Source: a virus
DNA length: 22,205 nucleotides
Virus record (IMG/VR): IMGVR_UViG_3300036785_000656
Location: 1-22,205 of that record
Strand: one strand, 5' to 3'
The first letter of the stretch is position 1. Each line of letters begins with the position of its first letter. The notes beneath the pieces were generated by a model. It was given only the letters and a program-made list of their open reading frames with translations, made no database searches and was not told where the DNA came from. This document shows positions 8,872-15,636 of this stretch, piece after piece. The position numbers and the translations under genes were made by a program.

Positions 8872-10409
8872 ACCAGTTGGACCTTCCTCAAGGTGCCCGC
8901 CGCGTTGTAGCAAAGCCAGGTCTGGCCGCCGCTGGTGTCGTTGATCAGACCCCAAGTGCCGGACGGCAAATCGCCTGCGGCGGGAGCGCCCGCTTTCTGA
9001 AAGCCAATAAGCGCGGTCATCCGAGCGATGCCGGTGCCGCCGGCCTGCGTGCCGATGGTCAGGACATTGGCGGTAATATTCCAGTCGAAGACGGCGCGCT
9101 CGTAGTTGGTGGGCGGTGCATTGCCGTCTGTGGTCTTATAAACATGGAGACCTTGTTTGGTCGTACCGTACTGAAAGCTCCAAACCTGCGATGTGGTATA
9201 GGTATAATCTAAATTGGGATAGGCATTCTGATTTCCGTCAGAGAAAGCGATGGTGGCAGATGGCGTTCCAGACGCCGGGTTGAAAGTGCCGATCCATGTA
9301 TTGTAGTTTCCACCTGTAAGGCCGCTACCGGAATTGTACCCAATTAGGGTATTGGTTGTACATGACGCCACCATATTAGAGCCAGCGAAAGCACCAATAA
9401 TAGTATTGCCAGCGGCGGTGCCTATGTTCTGGCCAGCCTTATAGCCAATAAAAGTATCTCCGAAGATTCCTGTCGCAGTTTCCCCGGCTTGATAGCCCAA
9501 GGCAGTGCCATAGTTTCCGCTTACGATATTTGTAAACGCGCGCGCGCCGATGCCAAGAAATGAGGAGCTTGTCAGTAACCGTAGAGCACCGGTGCCAATC
9601 CCGACATTATCGTTTCCGGAAACAAGACCGCTTAGGGCATCTTGGCCAAGAGCGAAATTGGAACTGCCAGTTGTAATATTTTGTGCCGTTTGATTGCCAA
9701 TAGCTGTATTGGCGATTCCAGTTGTGAGAGAGACAAGTGAGCCGTCCCCGGTTCCAAAATTGGCATAGCCAGCAACAGAGGCATTGCCGGCGTTGCCTTC
9801 AAACCAGTTGTTGCCGCCGACGTTAGAGACCGAGAAAATAGCCGGAACGAATACGCCGCCGGCAAGCAAATCTATTTGCGCGCCAGACTTCAGGATTTTA
9901 TTAGTATCATCCCAGAAGAAATTGGCGTTGTCCTGGGCAAGCACACCGCCTGCACCGATGAACAGGACCGAGCCGGGCGTACCGCTGACCACAGCCCCGC
10001 CAATCGACATGCCGCCGCCACCGCCTGCGGGTGTGGCCCATGTCCCATCTCCGCGCCAGAAGGTCGTGCTGGACGCAAGCGTGCCGGAATTGAGATGCGA
10101 AACTGCGAGATTTCCCGTGACATCGTTGACGAGACTGACAGCGGAAAATGTTGGAAGACCCGCCGCATTGCCATGCAGCACTGTCGTTGCCGTCCCAAGC
10201 GAACCCAGCGTCTTGATATCAGCCCCGGCATTGCCCAGCACGATCTGGTTCAGCGCCAGCGGGCCGCCGCTGTTGGTAACGCCACCGCCGCCGCCACCGC
10301 CGCTGTTGATGAATTTTTCAATGAACCTCAGCTTTTCATACCAGACCGGTTCGATCTGTCCGTCCCTGGTTTGAATAGCAACGTTTTGGCCAGGCAGCGC
10401 AATGTTCAC
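8868..10409 (-). CDS. Tail fibre-like protein with YadA-head-like repeats
   Basis: A 513-residue protein with a GTG start (10407-10409) behind GGGAAAAATCT. Residues 1-36 ([31 protein letters not shown]) are a short N-terminal segment, followed by seven glycines (37-43). Residues about 45-130 contain phage-fibre phrases such as [12 protein letters not shown] and [18 protein letters not shown]. Residues about 231-378 are about nine repeats of 16-18 residues with an N-T-x-I-G / A-L-G core ([46 protein letters not shown]), like the YadA-type adhesin head. The C-terminus, [19 protein letters not shown], resembles common phage-protein tails. The likely product is a trimeric receptor-binding fibre. 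It lies between the gp10-like protein and two small tail genes. Confidence 0.75.
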   Translation of the reverse strand: MNIALPGQNVAIQTRDGQIEPVWYEKLRFIEKFINSGGGGGGGVTNSGGPLALNQIVLGNAGADIKTLGSLGTATTVLHGNAAGLPTFSAVSLVNDVTGNLAVSHLNSGTLASSTTFWRGDGTWATPAGGGGGMSIGGAVVSGTPGSVLFIGAGGVLAQDNANFFWDDTNKILKSGAQIDLLAGGVFVPAIFSVSNVGGNNWFEGNAGNASVAGYANFGTGDGSLVSLTTGIANTAIGNQTAQNITTGSSNFALGQDALSGLVSGNDNVGIGTGALRLLTSSSFLGIGARAFTNIVSGNYGTALGYQAGETATGIFGDTFIGYKAGQNIGTAAGNTIIGAFAGSNMVASCTTNTLIGYNSGSGLTGGNYNTWIGTFNPASGTPSATIAFSDGNQNAYPNLDYTYTTSQVWSFQYGTTKQGLHVYKTTDGNAPPTNYERAVFDWNITANVLTIGTQAGGTGIARMTALIGFQKAGAPAAGDLPSGTWGLINDTSGGQTWLCYNAAGTLRKVQLV

Positions 10410-10431
10410 AGATTTTTCCCGTGAGAAGATA

Positions 10432-11832
10432 TCATCGAAGTACGTCCGCCAGCATGTCGGCGCCCATGAATGCGAAATTCAGCCCGGCCGATTCATCGAA
10501 GCGCCAGCGCACGCCCTGGATTTCCGCTTGGCCCCAGATCGAGGCCCGCGCCCGCCGTGTGGTGACGGACTGCATCCCAATCGGCACCTGGCGCGGATTG
10601 CTCCAGGACTGGCCGCCGTTGCGCGACATCGAAATCTCGATCATGGCATCGGTCTCGTCGGGATCATGGCCTGACGCAATCGAGGCTCCTTTGGTCATGT
10701 AAAGCTCGATCGAATTGACCCGGATGGCTTTCGGAAATGCTCCCAAGGGCCCGGTCTCGATCCGCATTCGTAAGGGGTCCGAGACTTCCTTGCGGACATT
10801 GCCATCGATCTTCAGCAGGTTGGCGCCCTTCACGTCACCACACAGCCAGTTGCCAAACGCGAGAATCGGCTGATAACCGCGCCAATAGGTTTGCAAGTAG
10901 GATTGCCGTTCGTGCCATGATGTCAGCGTGGTGTCATATTCCCAGCACCAGGCAGGTCCCTGCACCACCACCATGCCGTGGCCGCGAGACACATAGACGC
11001 CAACGAGAATCTTGGTCTTGTCTGGCTCTCGTTCGATCAATTGGTCAAGATCCGGCACCGAGATCGGGGTCGGCGTGTAAGCGGTCAAGGTCGAGACCTT
11101 GTTGTCATCACCGACGAAGAAAATTCCCTTGCCCCAGCCGTCCTCGTTGCCGGCGATCGCACTTGGACCAGGAATGCCGCGCCAAATGGTCGAAATGTAG
11201 GAAAACGGATAGCCCGCCGTATTGACCGGTGGTCCCCACACTTCCATGGTGTTGGCCCCCGCCAATAACAACTGACCATTGCCGAGTGGTATAGGCCGGA
11301 ATAGCGCGTCGGCCTTGGATTGCGCAGTGGCGAAGTTAATCGGATTGATGCTGGTGGTATTGACATCGGAGGCAATCGTGGTGCCGTTGCCGTAGCTGAA
11401 CAGGAAAAATCCGCTCATGAACACGACGGAATTGGGCGTTCCGACATCGGAATCGGGATAGGTGGCAACACCAGTTGGATCGACCACGACAAAGGCGCCG
11501 ATTCCCGGTGAGACCACGGCGATATCCGGTGGCGAGTTCTGGTTGGCGGCAAACCAACAGAATTGCGTGCCACTGATCGATCCCGGTAGCGCTGTTCCCG
11601 CTCCGCCTGCGGAGGTGAATTTATAGACCGTCGATCCATACAAAGCATAGAACGTGCCGGCCACCTGGATGCCACCACGGTAGACGCCACTCGTAGCCGT
11701 GCCAAACACCGAAAGACCCGCCACCCGCCAATAGGCATTGGGCTTGCCGGCACTCTGCGCCAGCGGTTCCGGATAGCAATTGAGCAAGCGGCCGCCCGCC
11801 ACCTGCGGCGCCTGTCCCGGCGTGGTCAGCAT
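10432..11832 (-). CDS. P22 gp10-like tail accessory / packaged-DNA stabilisation protein
   Basis: A 466-residue protein, close to P22 gp10 (about 470). The N-terminus has [20 protein letters not shown], matching the family pattern of a conserved N-x-Y-P-E near the start. Repeated beta-propeller-like strands follow: [59 protein letters not shown] and [18 protein letters not shown]. In P22 this protein forms the tail tube that plugs the portal and holds DNA in. The start is uncertain: ATG 11832 has no SD, although the frame is open upstream. An AGGGGG lies 7 nt before an in-frame ATT (11851-11853), and an ATG at 11845 is out of frame by one. The gp4-like gene lies just upstream. Confidence 0.85.
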   Translation of the reverse strand: MLTTPGQAPQVAGGRLLNCYPEPLAQSAGKPNAYWRVAGLSVFGTATSGVYRGGIQVAGTFYALYGSTVYKFTSAGGAGTALPGSISGTQFCWFAANQNSPPDIAVVSPGIGAFVVVDPTGVATYPDSDVGTPNSVVFMSGFFLFSYGNGTTIASDVNTTSINPINFATAQSKADALFRPIPLGNGQLLLAGANTMEVWGPPVNTAGYPFSYISTIWRGIPGPSAIAGNEDGWGKGIFFVGDDNKVSTLTAYTPTPISVPDLDQLIEREPDKTKILVGVYVSRGHGMVVVQGPAWCWEYDTTLTSWHERQSYLQTYWRGYQPILAFGNWLCGDVKGANLLKIDGNVRKEVSDPLRMRIETGPLGAFPKAIRVNSIELYMTKGASIASGHDPDETDAMIEISMSRNGGQSWSNPRQVPIGMQSVTTRRARASIWGQAEIQGVRWRFDESAGLNFAFMGADMLADVLR

Positions 11833-11864
11833 CGGAAAGGGACATCGCTCAATTTGCGTACCCC

Positions 11865-12209
11865 CTAGAAATAATAGGATGGCAAGATTTCATAGGTCGG
11901 CGATTGCGCCACCAAGTAGCGCAGGCGTTTCTCAAGTTCTGCAACCGGGCCGGTATAATCAAGCGGCACGTTGGAAAACGACGATGACGCATAGGCCGCC
12001 ACCAGCGAGGCAATACACTCATAGACAAATGCCGGAATCTGATCGCGGTCGTTGATGGCGATGATCTTGCTGGATTCCGCCAGTACCGCATCCAGGGCAT
12101 CCGACAGCGTATCGTGTTCGGCCGCGCCCAGCGCCTCGCCCGGCACCCACTTGCCGAGATCGCCCGCCGCCTTGTTGATGATCTGCTCGGAAGTATAAGT
12201 GAGCGGCAT
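11865..12209 (-). CDS. P22 gp4-like head-completion / neck protein
   Basis: A 114-residue mostly helical protein. It begins YTSEQIINKAAGDLGKWVPG and has an Asp/Ala/Glu-rich helix (AEHDTLSDALDAVLAESSKI), then DQIPAFVYECIASLVAAYAS and ELEKRLRYLVAQSPTYEI. This layout resembles gp4-like neck proteins (P22 gp4 is longer, about 166), which bind the portal and join it to gp10. Its position directly upstream of the gp10-like gene supports that role. The resemblance is structural and positional; I cannot confirm sequence homology. Confidence 0.6.
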   Translation of the reverse strand: MPLTYTSEQIINKAAGDLGKWVPGEALGAAEHDTLSDALDAVLAESSKIIAINDRDQIPAFVYECIASLVAAYASSSFSNVPLDYTGPVAELEKRLRYLVAQSPTYEILPSYYF

Positions 12210-12235
12210 GGCGATCCCCGATTTTGCTGTTATCG

Positions 12236-12424
12236 CTACTTGGGCTTGCTGTCGTGCTTTTCTCCGGAAAGCGAGAAGGCCGAATTGTTCTTGAACTTGG
12301 CCAAGGTCGCATCATCAACCTCGATTTCCTCGGCCTTGCCGTCGTAGAACGTGTGCCCGAAGACAGTCGCCATTTTGCTGTCGCCCTTCGGGGCATGATA
12401 GGTTACACTGACCTTAGTCATCAT
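12236..12424 (-). CDS. Small head-cluster protein, unknown function
   Basis: A 62-residue protein beginning MMTKVSVTYHAPKGDSK, with two adjacent ATG codons (12424 and 12421). SD AAAGGG lies 4 or 7 nt away, favouring the second. It looks like a small beta strand set (VSVTYHAP, MATVFGHTFYDGKAEEIEVD) followed by a lysine-rich tail (SLSGEKHDSKPK). Small proteins of this style occur between coat and neck genes in other podoviruses. No function is known to me. Confidence 0.7.
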   Translation of the reverse strand: MMTKVSVTYHAPKGDSKMATVFGHTFYDGKAEEIEVDDATLAKFKNNSAFSLSGEKHDSKPK

Positions 12425-12455
12425 TTTTCCCTTTCAAATCAGAGTAATGGTTAAG

Positions 12456-12471
12456 TGTTTCACGGGAAACG
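12456..12471. repeat. parS-like imperfect palindrome in a 55-bp gap
   Basis: TGTTTCACGGGAAACG differs at two of 16 positions from the bacterial parS consensus TGTTTCACGTGAAACA, the ParB/Spo0J binding site. It lies between the small head protein gene and the gene at 12480. It can also fold as a short GTTTC/GAAAC hairpin in RNA. No parA or parB gene is in the window, so binding by ParB is speculation. Confidence 0.4.
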
Positions 12472-12479
12472 CTGTTCCA

Positions 12480-12899
12480 TTACGGCCCGATATAGCCCTC
12501 CACGGTGAGGTTGACAGTGGGGGTTGCACCCAGACCTGCCGCCGCCGCCGTCGAGGTCAGGAGAATGTCGGTGTCGGTGGGAAACTGGTAGCCGACGGCC
12601 GTACCAACCAGAGTGACAGTGCCGCCAGCTCTTGGCGTGGTCGAGGTTGCCGCGAACCGCGCGGTAGAGACGGAATCGCCGACCGACATCGATAGTGTCG
12701 CGCCGGAATCACAAGCGCCGAATACTGCGTTCATGACTTGGATGACGAAATCCTTCGGCACTCTGAGAGCAGCCACCTGGGCGTTGAGCGCCACATCGGC
12801 GGCAACGAGGTTGAAAGTAGGGCCGCCGTACACTTTCTTGGTGCGAGCGAAACCCTGTGCGCCAGCCTGTGGCTGGGCATAACCCTGACGGGGAGCCAT
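12480..12899 (-). CDS. Small head protein, possible capsid decoration protein
   Basis: A 139-residue protein. The frame is open to 12959, but that extension would read through the terminator hairpin. SD AGGAG lies 9 nt before the ATG at 12897-12899 (only 3 nt before another ATG at 12905), so MAPRQGYAQPQ is the chosen start. The N-terminus is Gln/Ala/Gly-rich, then beta-rich segments alternate with Ala/Thr/Gly (FVIQVMNAVFGACDSGATLS, GTVTLVGTAVGYQFPTDTDI), ending VNLTVEGYIGP. Position immediately after the coat gene is typical of decoration or head-stabilising proteins. I do not recognise the family. Confidence 0.75.
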   Translation of the reverse strand: MAPRQGYAQPQAGAQGFARTKKVYGGPTFNLVAADVALNAQVAALRVPKDFVIQVMNAVFGACDSGATLSMSVGDSVSTARFAATSTTPRAGGTVTLVGTAVGYQFPTDTDILLTSTAAAAGLGATPTVNLTVEGYIGP

Positions 12900-12931
12900 G
12901 ATCATGATCTCCTTTGGTTTGAGGAAACAAG

Positions 12932-12956
12932 AAAAAGCCCCGGCTTTCGCCGAGGC
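12932..12956 (-). terminator. Rho-independent terminator after the coat gene
   Basis: On the minus strand GCCTCGGC-GAAA-GCCGGGGC forms an 8-bp stem (one T-G pair) closed by a GAAA tetraloop, followed directly by TTTTTCTTGTTT. The hairpin begins 10 nt after the coat stop codon and ends 32 nt before the ATG of the next gene. It is the strongest terminator in the window. It probably gives partial termination, so that coat is made in excess of the downstream head and tail proteins; it could also protect the coat mRNA end. Confidence 0.88.
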
Positions 12957-12965
12957 CATCAGTCA

Positions 12966-14174
12966 TTAGGTGTGGGCAGGAGCCGCCATGAAGCCTGTAA
13001 CCATGCCCCAGTCTACCAGGTCGCCCGTGGTTGCACCCTGCACGGCGAGCGGGGCCTTTGCAACCTTAGCCATGCCATACTGGCATTCGATGCCTAAGCC
13101 TGTAACGAACTCGTAGTCACCGTCTTCCAAGGTCGTCGGTCGTGGCATCTGGCCCATCGCATAGGCCAGTGCCGCCTGGCCGCACAGGAACACCGGCTCG
13201 ACATCGACGGCGGCGGCTCCCGCACCTTTCAGCAGCAGCCGCGTCGTAATCTCGGGGATGTTCTTGTAGAGGATGCCGTCATAGAGCAGCGCGCCCCCGG
13301 TGAAGATAGGGTTGGTGCCGGTGGCGTTGGCTTCGCGGGCGCGCGCGTCCCGGTTGGCCTGATACATGGTCGGGTCGGCCTGCAGCTGCATGAAGCAGCG
13401 GTCGCCGACGAAGGCCACGTACATTTCCTCGTCGAGTTCCTCGATCTCCCACGGCGTGATTTTTGGCCGTCCGTTGTAGACACCGGGATTGGCCGGGTCC
13501 ATGCCGCTTTCCTTGGCCAACAATTTCATCAGCGAACCGTTGGCCGCGGTCATCAAATCATTGGTGGCATCGACGTTGAGCAATAACGTCGCCAGCACCG
13601 CGCCACCGGCAGCGGTAGCACCGTTGGCGAGGTCCTTGCCGTACAGCGTGCGATCGTAGTTGGCATTGGCCCAGGAGTTTTTCTGGGCCGTGGTGGCCGC
13701 ACTGAACTTCACCCCGTTGATGCGATTGCCCGGTGCAGTGAACCGCCCGGCCTGGATCGATGCTGACGGGATCGACAACAGGGAATCGACGATATCATCG
13801 CGGACGATGCGTCGCGCCCAGCCACGCAGCAGATTTCTCGCGGTGGAGCGCACGTCGAAGGAGGATTCCTTATTCACCGCCCGGTTATTGGCAACGGCAT
13901 TCCTGGCCCAGTCTGCCCAGACCGGAAAGCCGTAGGAGTCCATCATTTCTTCATTGCCGCGCAGCGTGCCGACCCCGACGCCGGGGCCGACCAGTTGGGT
14001 GACCAGAGGGATGTTGATTTCCTTGCCGTTGGCTTCGAGATCAGCCATCCGGACGATGATGGAAGTAGAGGTGTCGCCCATGAAGGGATCGAAACGACTA
14101 CGCCTGAGAAAGTCGGAGATGACCTGCCGTCTGAATTTTATGAGTTCATTGTTGACATGATTACTGGTGAACAT
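12966..14174 (-). CDS. Major capsid protein, N4-gp56 / DUF4043-like
   Basis: A 402-residue protein, starting at the ATG 14172-14174. Residues about 25-120 match the N4-gp56/DUF4043 capsid pattern: RSRFDPFMGDTSTSIIVRMA, EINIPLVTQLVGPGVG, TLRGNEEMMDSYGFPVWADW, RNAVANNRAVNKE, and a FDVRSTARNLLRGWARR helix. Later comes a DEEMYVAFVGDRCFMQLQAD segment and ILYKNIPEITTR. The protein forms the head shell. It follows the scaffold gene by 36 nt and is followed by a terminator. The SD (GAGAGG) lies in a hairpin just upstream. The rest of the virion set is P22-like, so the coat may have been exchanged. Confidence 0.88.
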   Translation of the reverse strand: MFTSNHVNNELIKFRRQVISDFLRRSRFDPFMGDTSTSIIVRMADLEANGKEINIPLVTQLVGPGVGVGTLRGNEEMMDSYGFPVWADWARNAVANNRAVNKESSFDVRSTARNLLRGWARRIVRDDIVDSLLSIPSASIQAGRFTAPGNRINGVKFSAATTAQKNSWANANYDRTLYGKDLANGATAAGGAVLATLLLNVDATNDLMTAANGSLMKLLAKESGMDPANPGVYNGRPKITPWEIEELDEEMYVAFVGDRCFMQLQADPTMYQANRDARAREANATGTNPIFTGGALLYDGILYKNIPEITTRLLLKGAGAAAVDVEPVFLCGQAALAYAMGQMPRPTTLEDGDYEFVTGLGIECQYGMAKVAKAPLAVQGATTGDLVDWGMVTGFMAAPAHT

Positions 14175-14176
14175 GG

Positions 14177-14200
14177 CCGTACACCTCTCGGGTGTAGCGG
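14177..14200 (-). promoter_or_regulatory. RNA hairpin over the coat ribosome-binding site
   Basis: In the minus-strand transcript CCG-C-TACACC pairs with GGTGTA-CGG around a CGAGA loop (one bulged C), ending 2 nt before the coat ATG. The SD-like GAGAGG spans the loop and the 3' arm, so ribosome access may depend on hairpin opening, for example by ribosomes finishing the scaffold gene. This is inferred from pairing only. Confidence 0.5.
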
Positions 14201-14210
14201 CACTTCTTTG

Positions 14211-15035
14211 TCAAGAGCGCCGCTTGGCTGATACGGCTGCCCGGAACAGAGCTTCGTCTGAGGCTTCGGTTGGACCTTCATCCCCGCCTGCCGCTCCGAT
14301 ATCCGAGAGCGATGGAAGCGTGGGGACTGTCGATTGGGTGACGGGACGATTGATTTGCGTGGTCGCCTGACCCTTGGCTGCGGCAAGCGCCTGCTTCAGG
14401 AATTCAGGATCTTTAAGCGCTTGCTGCAAGGTACGCTGATTGTATTGTTCGAGGTCGCCGCCGATTTGCGACAGCATTTCCCGTTCCATGTGCCATCTTG
14501 TAATCAGGCCATAGGGATCGGGATGTCTGAGCGCGGCCTGGTGGACGGCTGTCGCGTTGGGATCGCCTGCAAACAAACCTTGCTGCAGGGCGTTGCGCGC
14601 CGCATTGACCTTGTCCGCGCCGTAGTAGTTGGCGGCAAAATTCGCGCTCATGCTCTCGGTCTGTGCCTGCATCCTTTCTTCCATGCGTTGCAGCAGCGGC
14701 GTCACCTCCTGCTGCACGAAGGCGCTGGGATTATCAAACACGTCGAGTTTCTTTTCGGGACTCTGTTGTGGTTTCGGCTGTACCTCATAGGCGGCCAGCC
14801 GTGCCCGCAATTCATCCCGCTCCCGCTCCACCTGTCGCGCTCTGTCGGTAAGTTCGCGAAAGCGACCGGAGGGGACCGCTGCATCCTCTTCTGGCTTTTG
14901 TTCTACTTCCTGTTTTACTTCCGGCCTGGCGTCCGGCCTGATCTCAGGGTTTTCAAACTTGTCCAGGGTTGGCGCATCAAGCGCTTCTCGAAACAATGCA
15001 CCATCGTTGTCTTGACCTTGAATCGTGTCACTCAT
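14211..15035 (-). CDS. Scaffolding protein
   Basis: A 274-residue highly charged protein placed between portal and coat, the normal place for a P22-type scaffold. The acidic N-terminal third includes EVEQKPEEDAAV. A likely coiled coil (RELTDRARQVERERDELRAR) spans about 58-85, with further helices including LLQRMEERMQAQTESMSANF and REMLSQIGGDLEQYNQ. The C-terminus ends in a short basic helix (ALFRAAVSAKRRS), like the helix-turn-helix used by P22 scaffold to bind coat. The ATG has SD GGGGAGA 8 nt upstream. It would drive procapsid assembly and leave, intact or cleaved, before DNA packaging. No protease domain is seen. Confidence 0.82.
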   Translation of the reverse strand: MSDTIQGQDNDGALFREALDAPTLDKFENPEIRPDARPEVKQEVEQKPEEDAAVPSGRFRELTDRARQVERERDELRARLAAYEVQPKPQQSPEKKLDVFDNPSAFVQQEVTPLLQRMEERMQAQTESMSANFAANYYGADKVNAARNALQQGLFAGDPNATAVHQAALRHPDPYGLITRWHMEREMLSQIGGDLEQYNQRTLQQALKDPEFLKQALAAAKGQATTQINRPVTQSTVPTLPSLSDIGAAGGDEGPTEASDEALFRAAVSAKRRS

Positions 15036-15196
15036 CTGTCAGTCTCCCCGGAATTTTCGTATCCGGCCACGTGGCCGACCATTTCGCTGTTCGGCAGGCG
15101 TGGTGAACCAACCCCGGTTCACAGGGCCGCAGATTTCGTTCGTGCGGGACGTGGTGCAGCGATGTCGTTCGCTGCCAACGTGAGTTCTCTTATCCG
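15036..15196 (-). other. Hairpin-rich 160-bp gap upstream of the scaffold gene
   Basis: This is the longest gap inside the head operon and contains no credible open frame. It has three inverted repeats: a perfect 14-bp palindrome CGGCCACGTGGCCG (15064-15077); GTGAACC-6 nt-GGTTCAC (15103-15122); and GCAGCGA-6 nt-TCGCTGC (15156-15175). None is followed by a T-run, so these are not simple terminators. Possible roles are RNA processing, translational control or a protein-binding site. Confidence 0.55.
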
Positions 15197-15430
15197 CTAC
15201 TTCTCAGGCGTCGGATTGAAATTCTCGTAATCCCGGAATTTGTTCCAGTCCGCTAGCGGCCTGCCGGTGGCCGGGCCGATCGGGGGATTCTTGTGGCCGA
15301 ATGGTTCGACCACCGGCGGTGCATCAGCTGGTTTTTTCTCTTCTATCTTTTTCTCGTCGGGATTGGTCATGGCTTTCCTGACCTTAGGTTTTCGATGGAT
15401 GATCCTGGGTTTCTTGACGGGCTTTCTCAT
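15197..15430 (-). CDS. Small Lys/Pro-rich protein, unknown function
   Basis: A 77-residue protein with an extremely basic, proline-containing N-terminus (MRKPVKKPRIIHRKPKVRK), a charged middle (NPDEKKIEEKKPADAPPVVE) and a FGHKNPPIGPATGRPLADWN motif near the end. It starts in an ATGA overlap with the upstream stop. The conserved-looking C-terminal part hints that it is real. It may bind nucleic acid or the portal; nothing specific can be assigned. Confidence 0.6.
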   Translation of the reverse strand: MRKPVKKPRIIHRKPKVRKAMTNPDEKKIEEKKPADAPPVVEPFGHKNPPIGPATGRPLADWNKFRDYENFNPTPEK

Positions 15431-15636
15431 TCATCATCATCGTCGAAATCATCGATATCAAAGGGAGCACTGAGGCGATTCAGCCGGTTGCGAAGGCGAA
15501 CGTGATGATCATGGTTTTTGCCGCCGTGCCAGGTACTGTACTGGCAGCGCCACCACACAACATGGGCGTCGTGCTGTCCCCTCTTGTGATATCGCTGCCA
15601 TTGCGGCCGAAAAGTCGTCAACAGTTCATTCCGCAT
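15427..15636 (-). CDS. Small protein downstream of portal, unknown function
   Basis: A 69-residue protein starting at ATG 15634-15636, inside the end of the portal gene (11-nt overlap). A longer frame reaches 15744 but would overlap the portal heavily. The sequence is rich in His, Trp and Arg (WQRYHKRGQHDAHVVWWRC, TWHGGKNHDHHVRLRNRLNR) and ends in an acidic tail (DIDDFDDDDE). The downstream gene follows in an ATGA overlap. No family is recognised. Confidence 0.55.
   Translation of the reverse strand: MRNELLTTFRPQWQRYHKRGQHDAHVVWWRCQYSTWHGGKNHDHHVRLRNRLNRLSAPFDIDDFDDDDE

Noticed and set aside
12900-12959. N-terminal extension of the small head protein to 12959
   Set aside because: It would translate through the terminator hairpin and T-tract and ignores a good SD-ATG pair at 12899.
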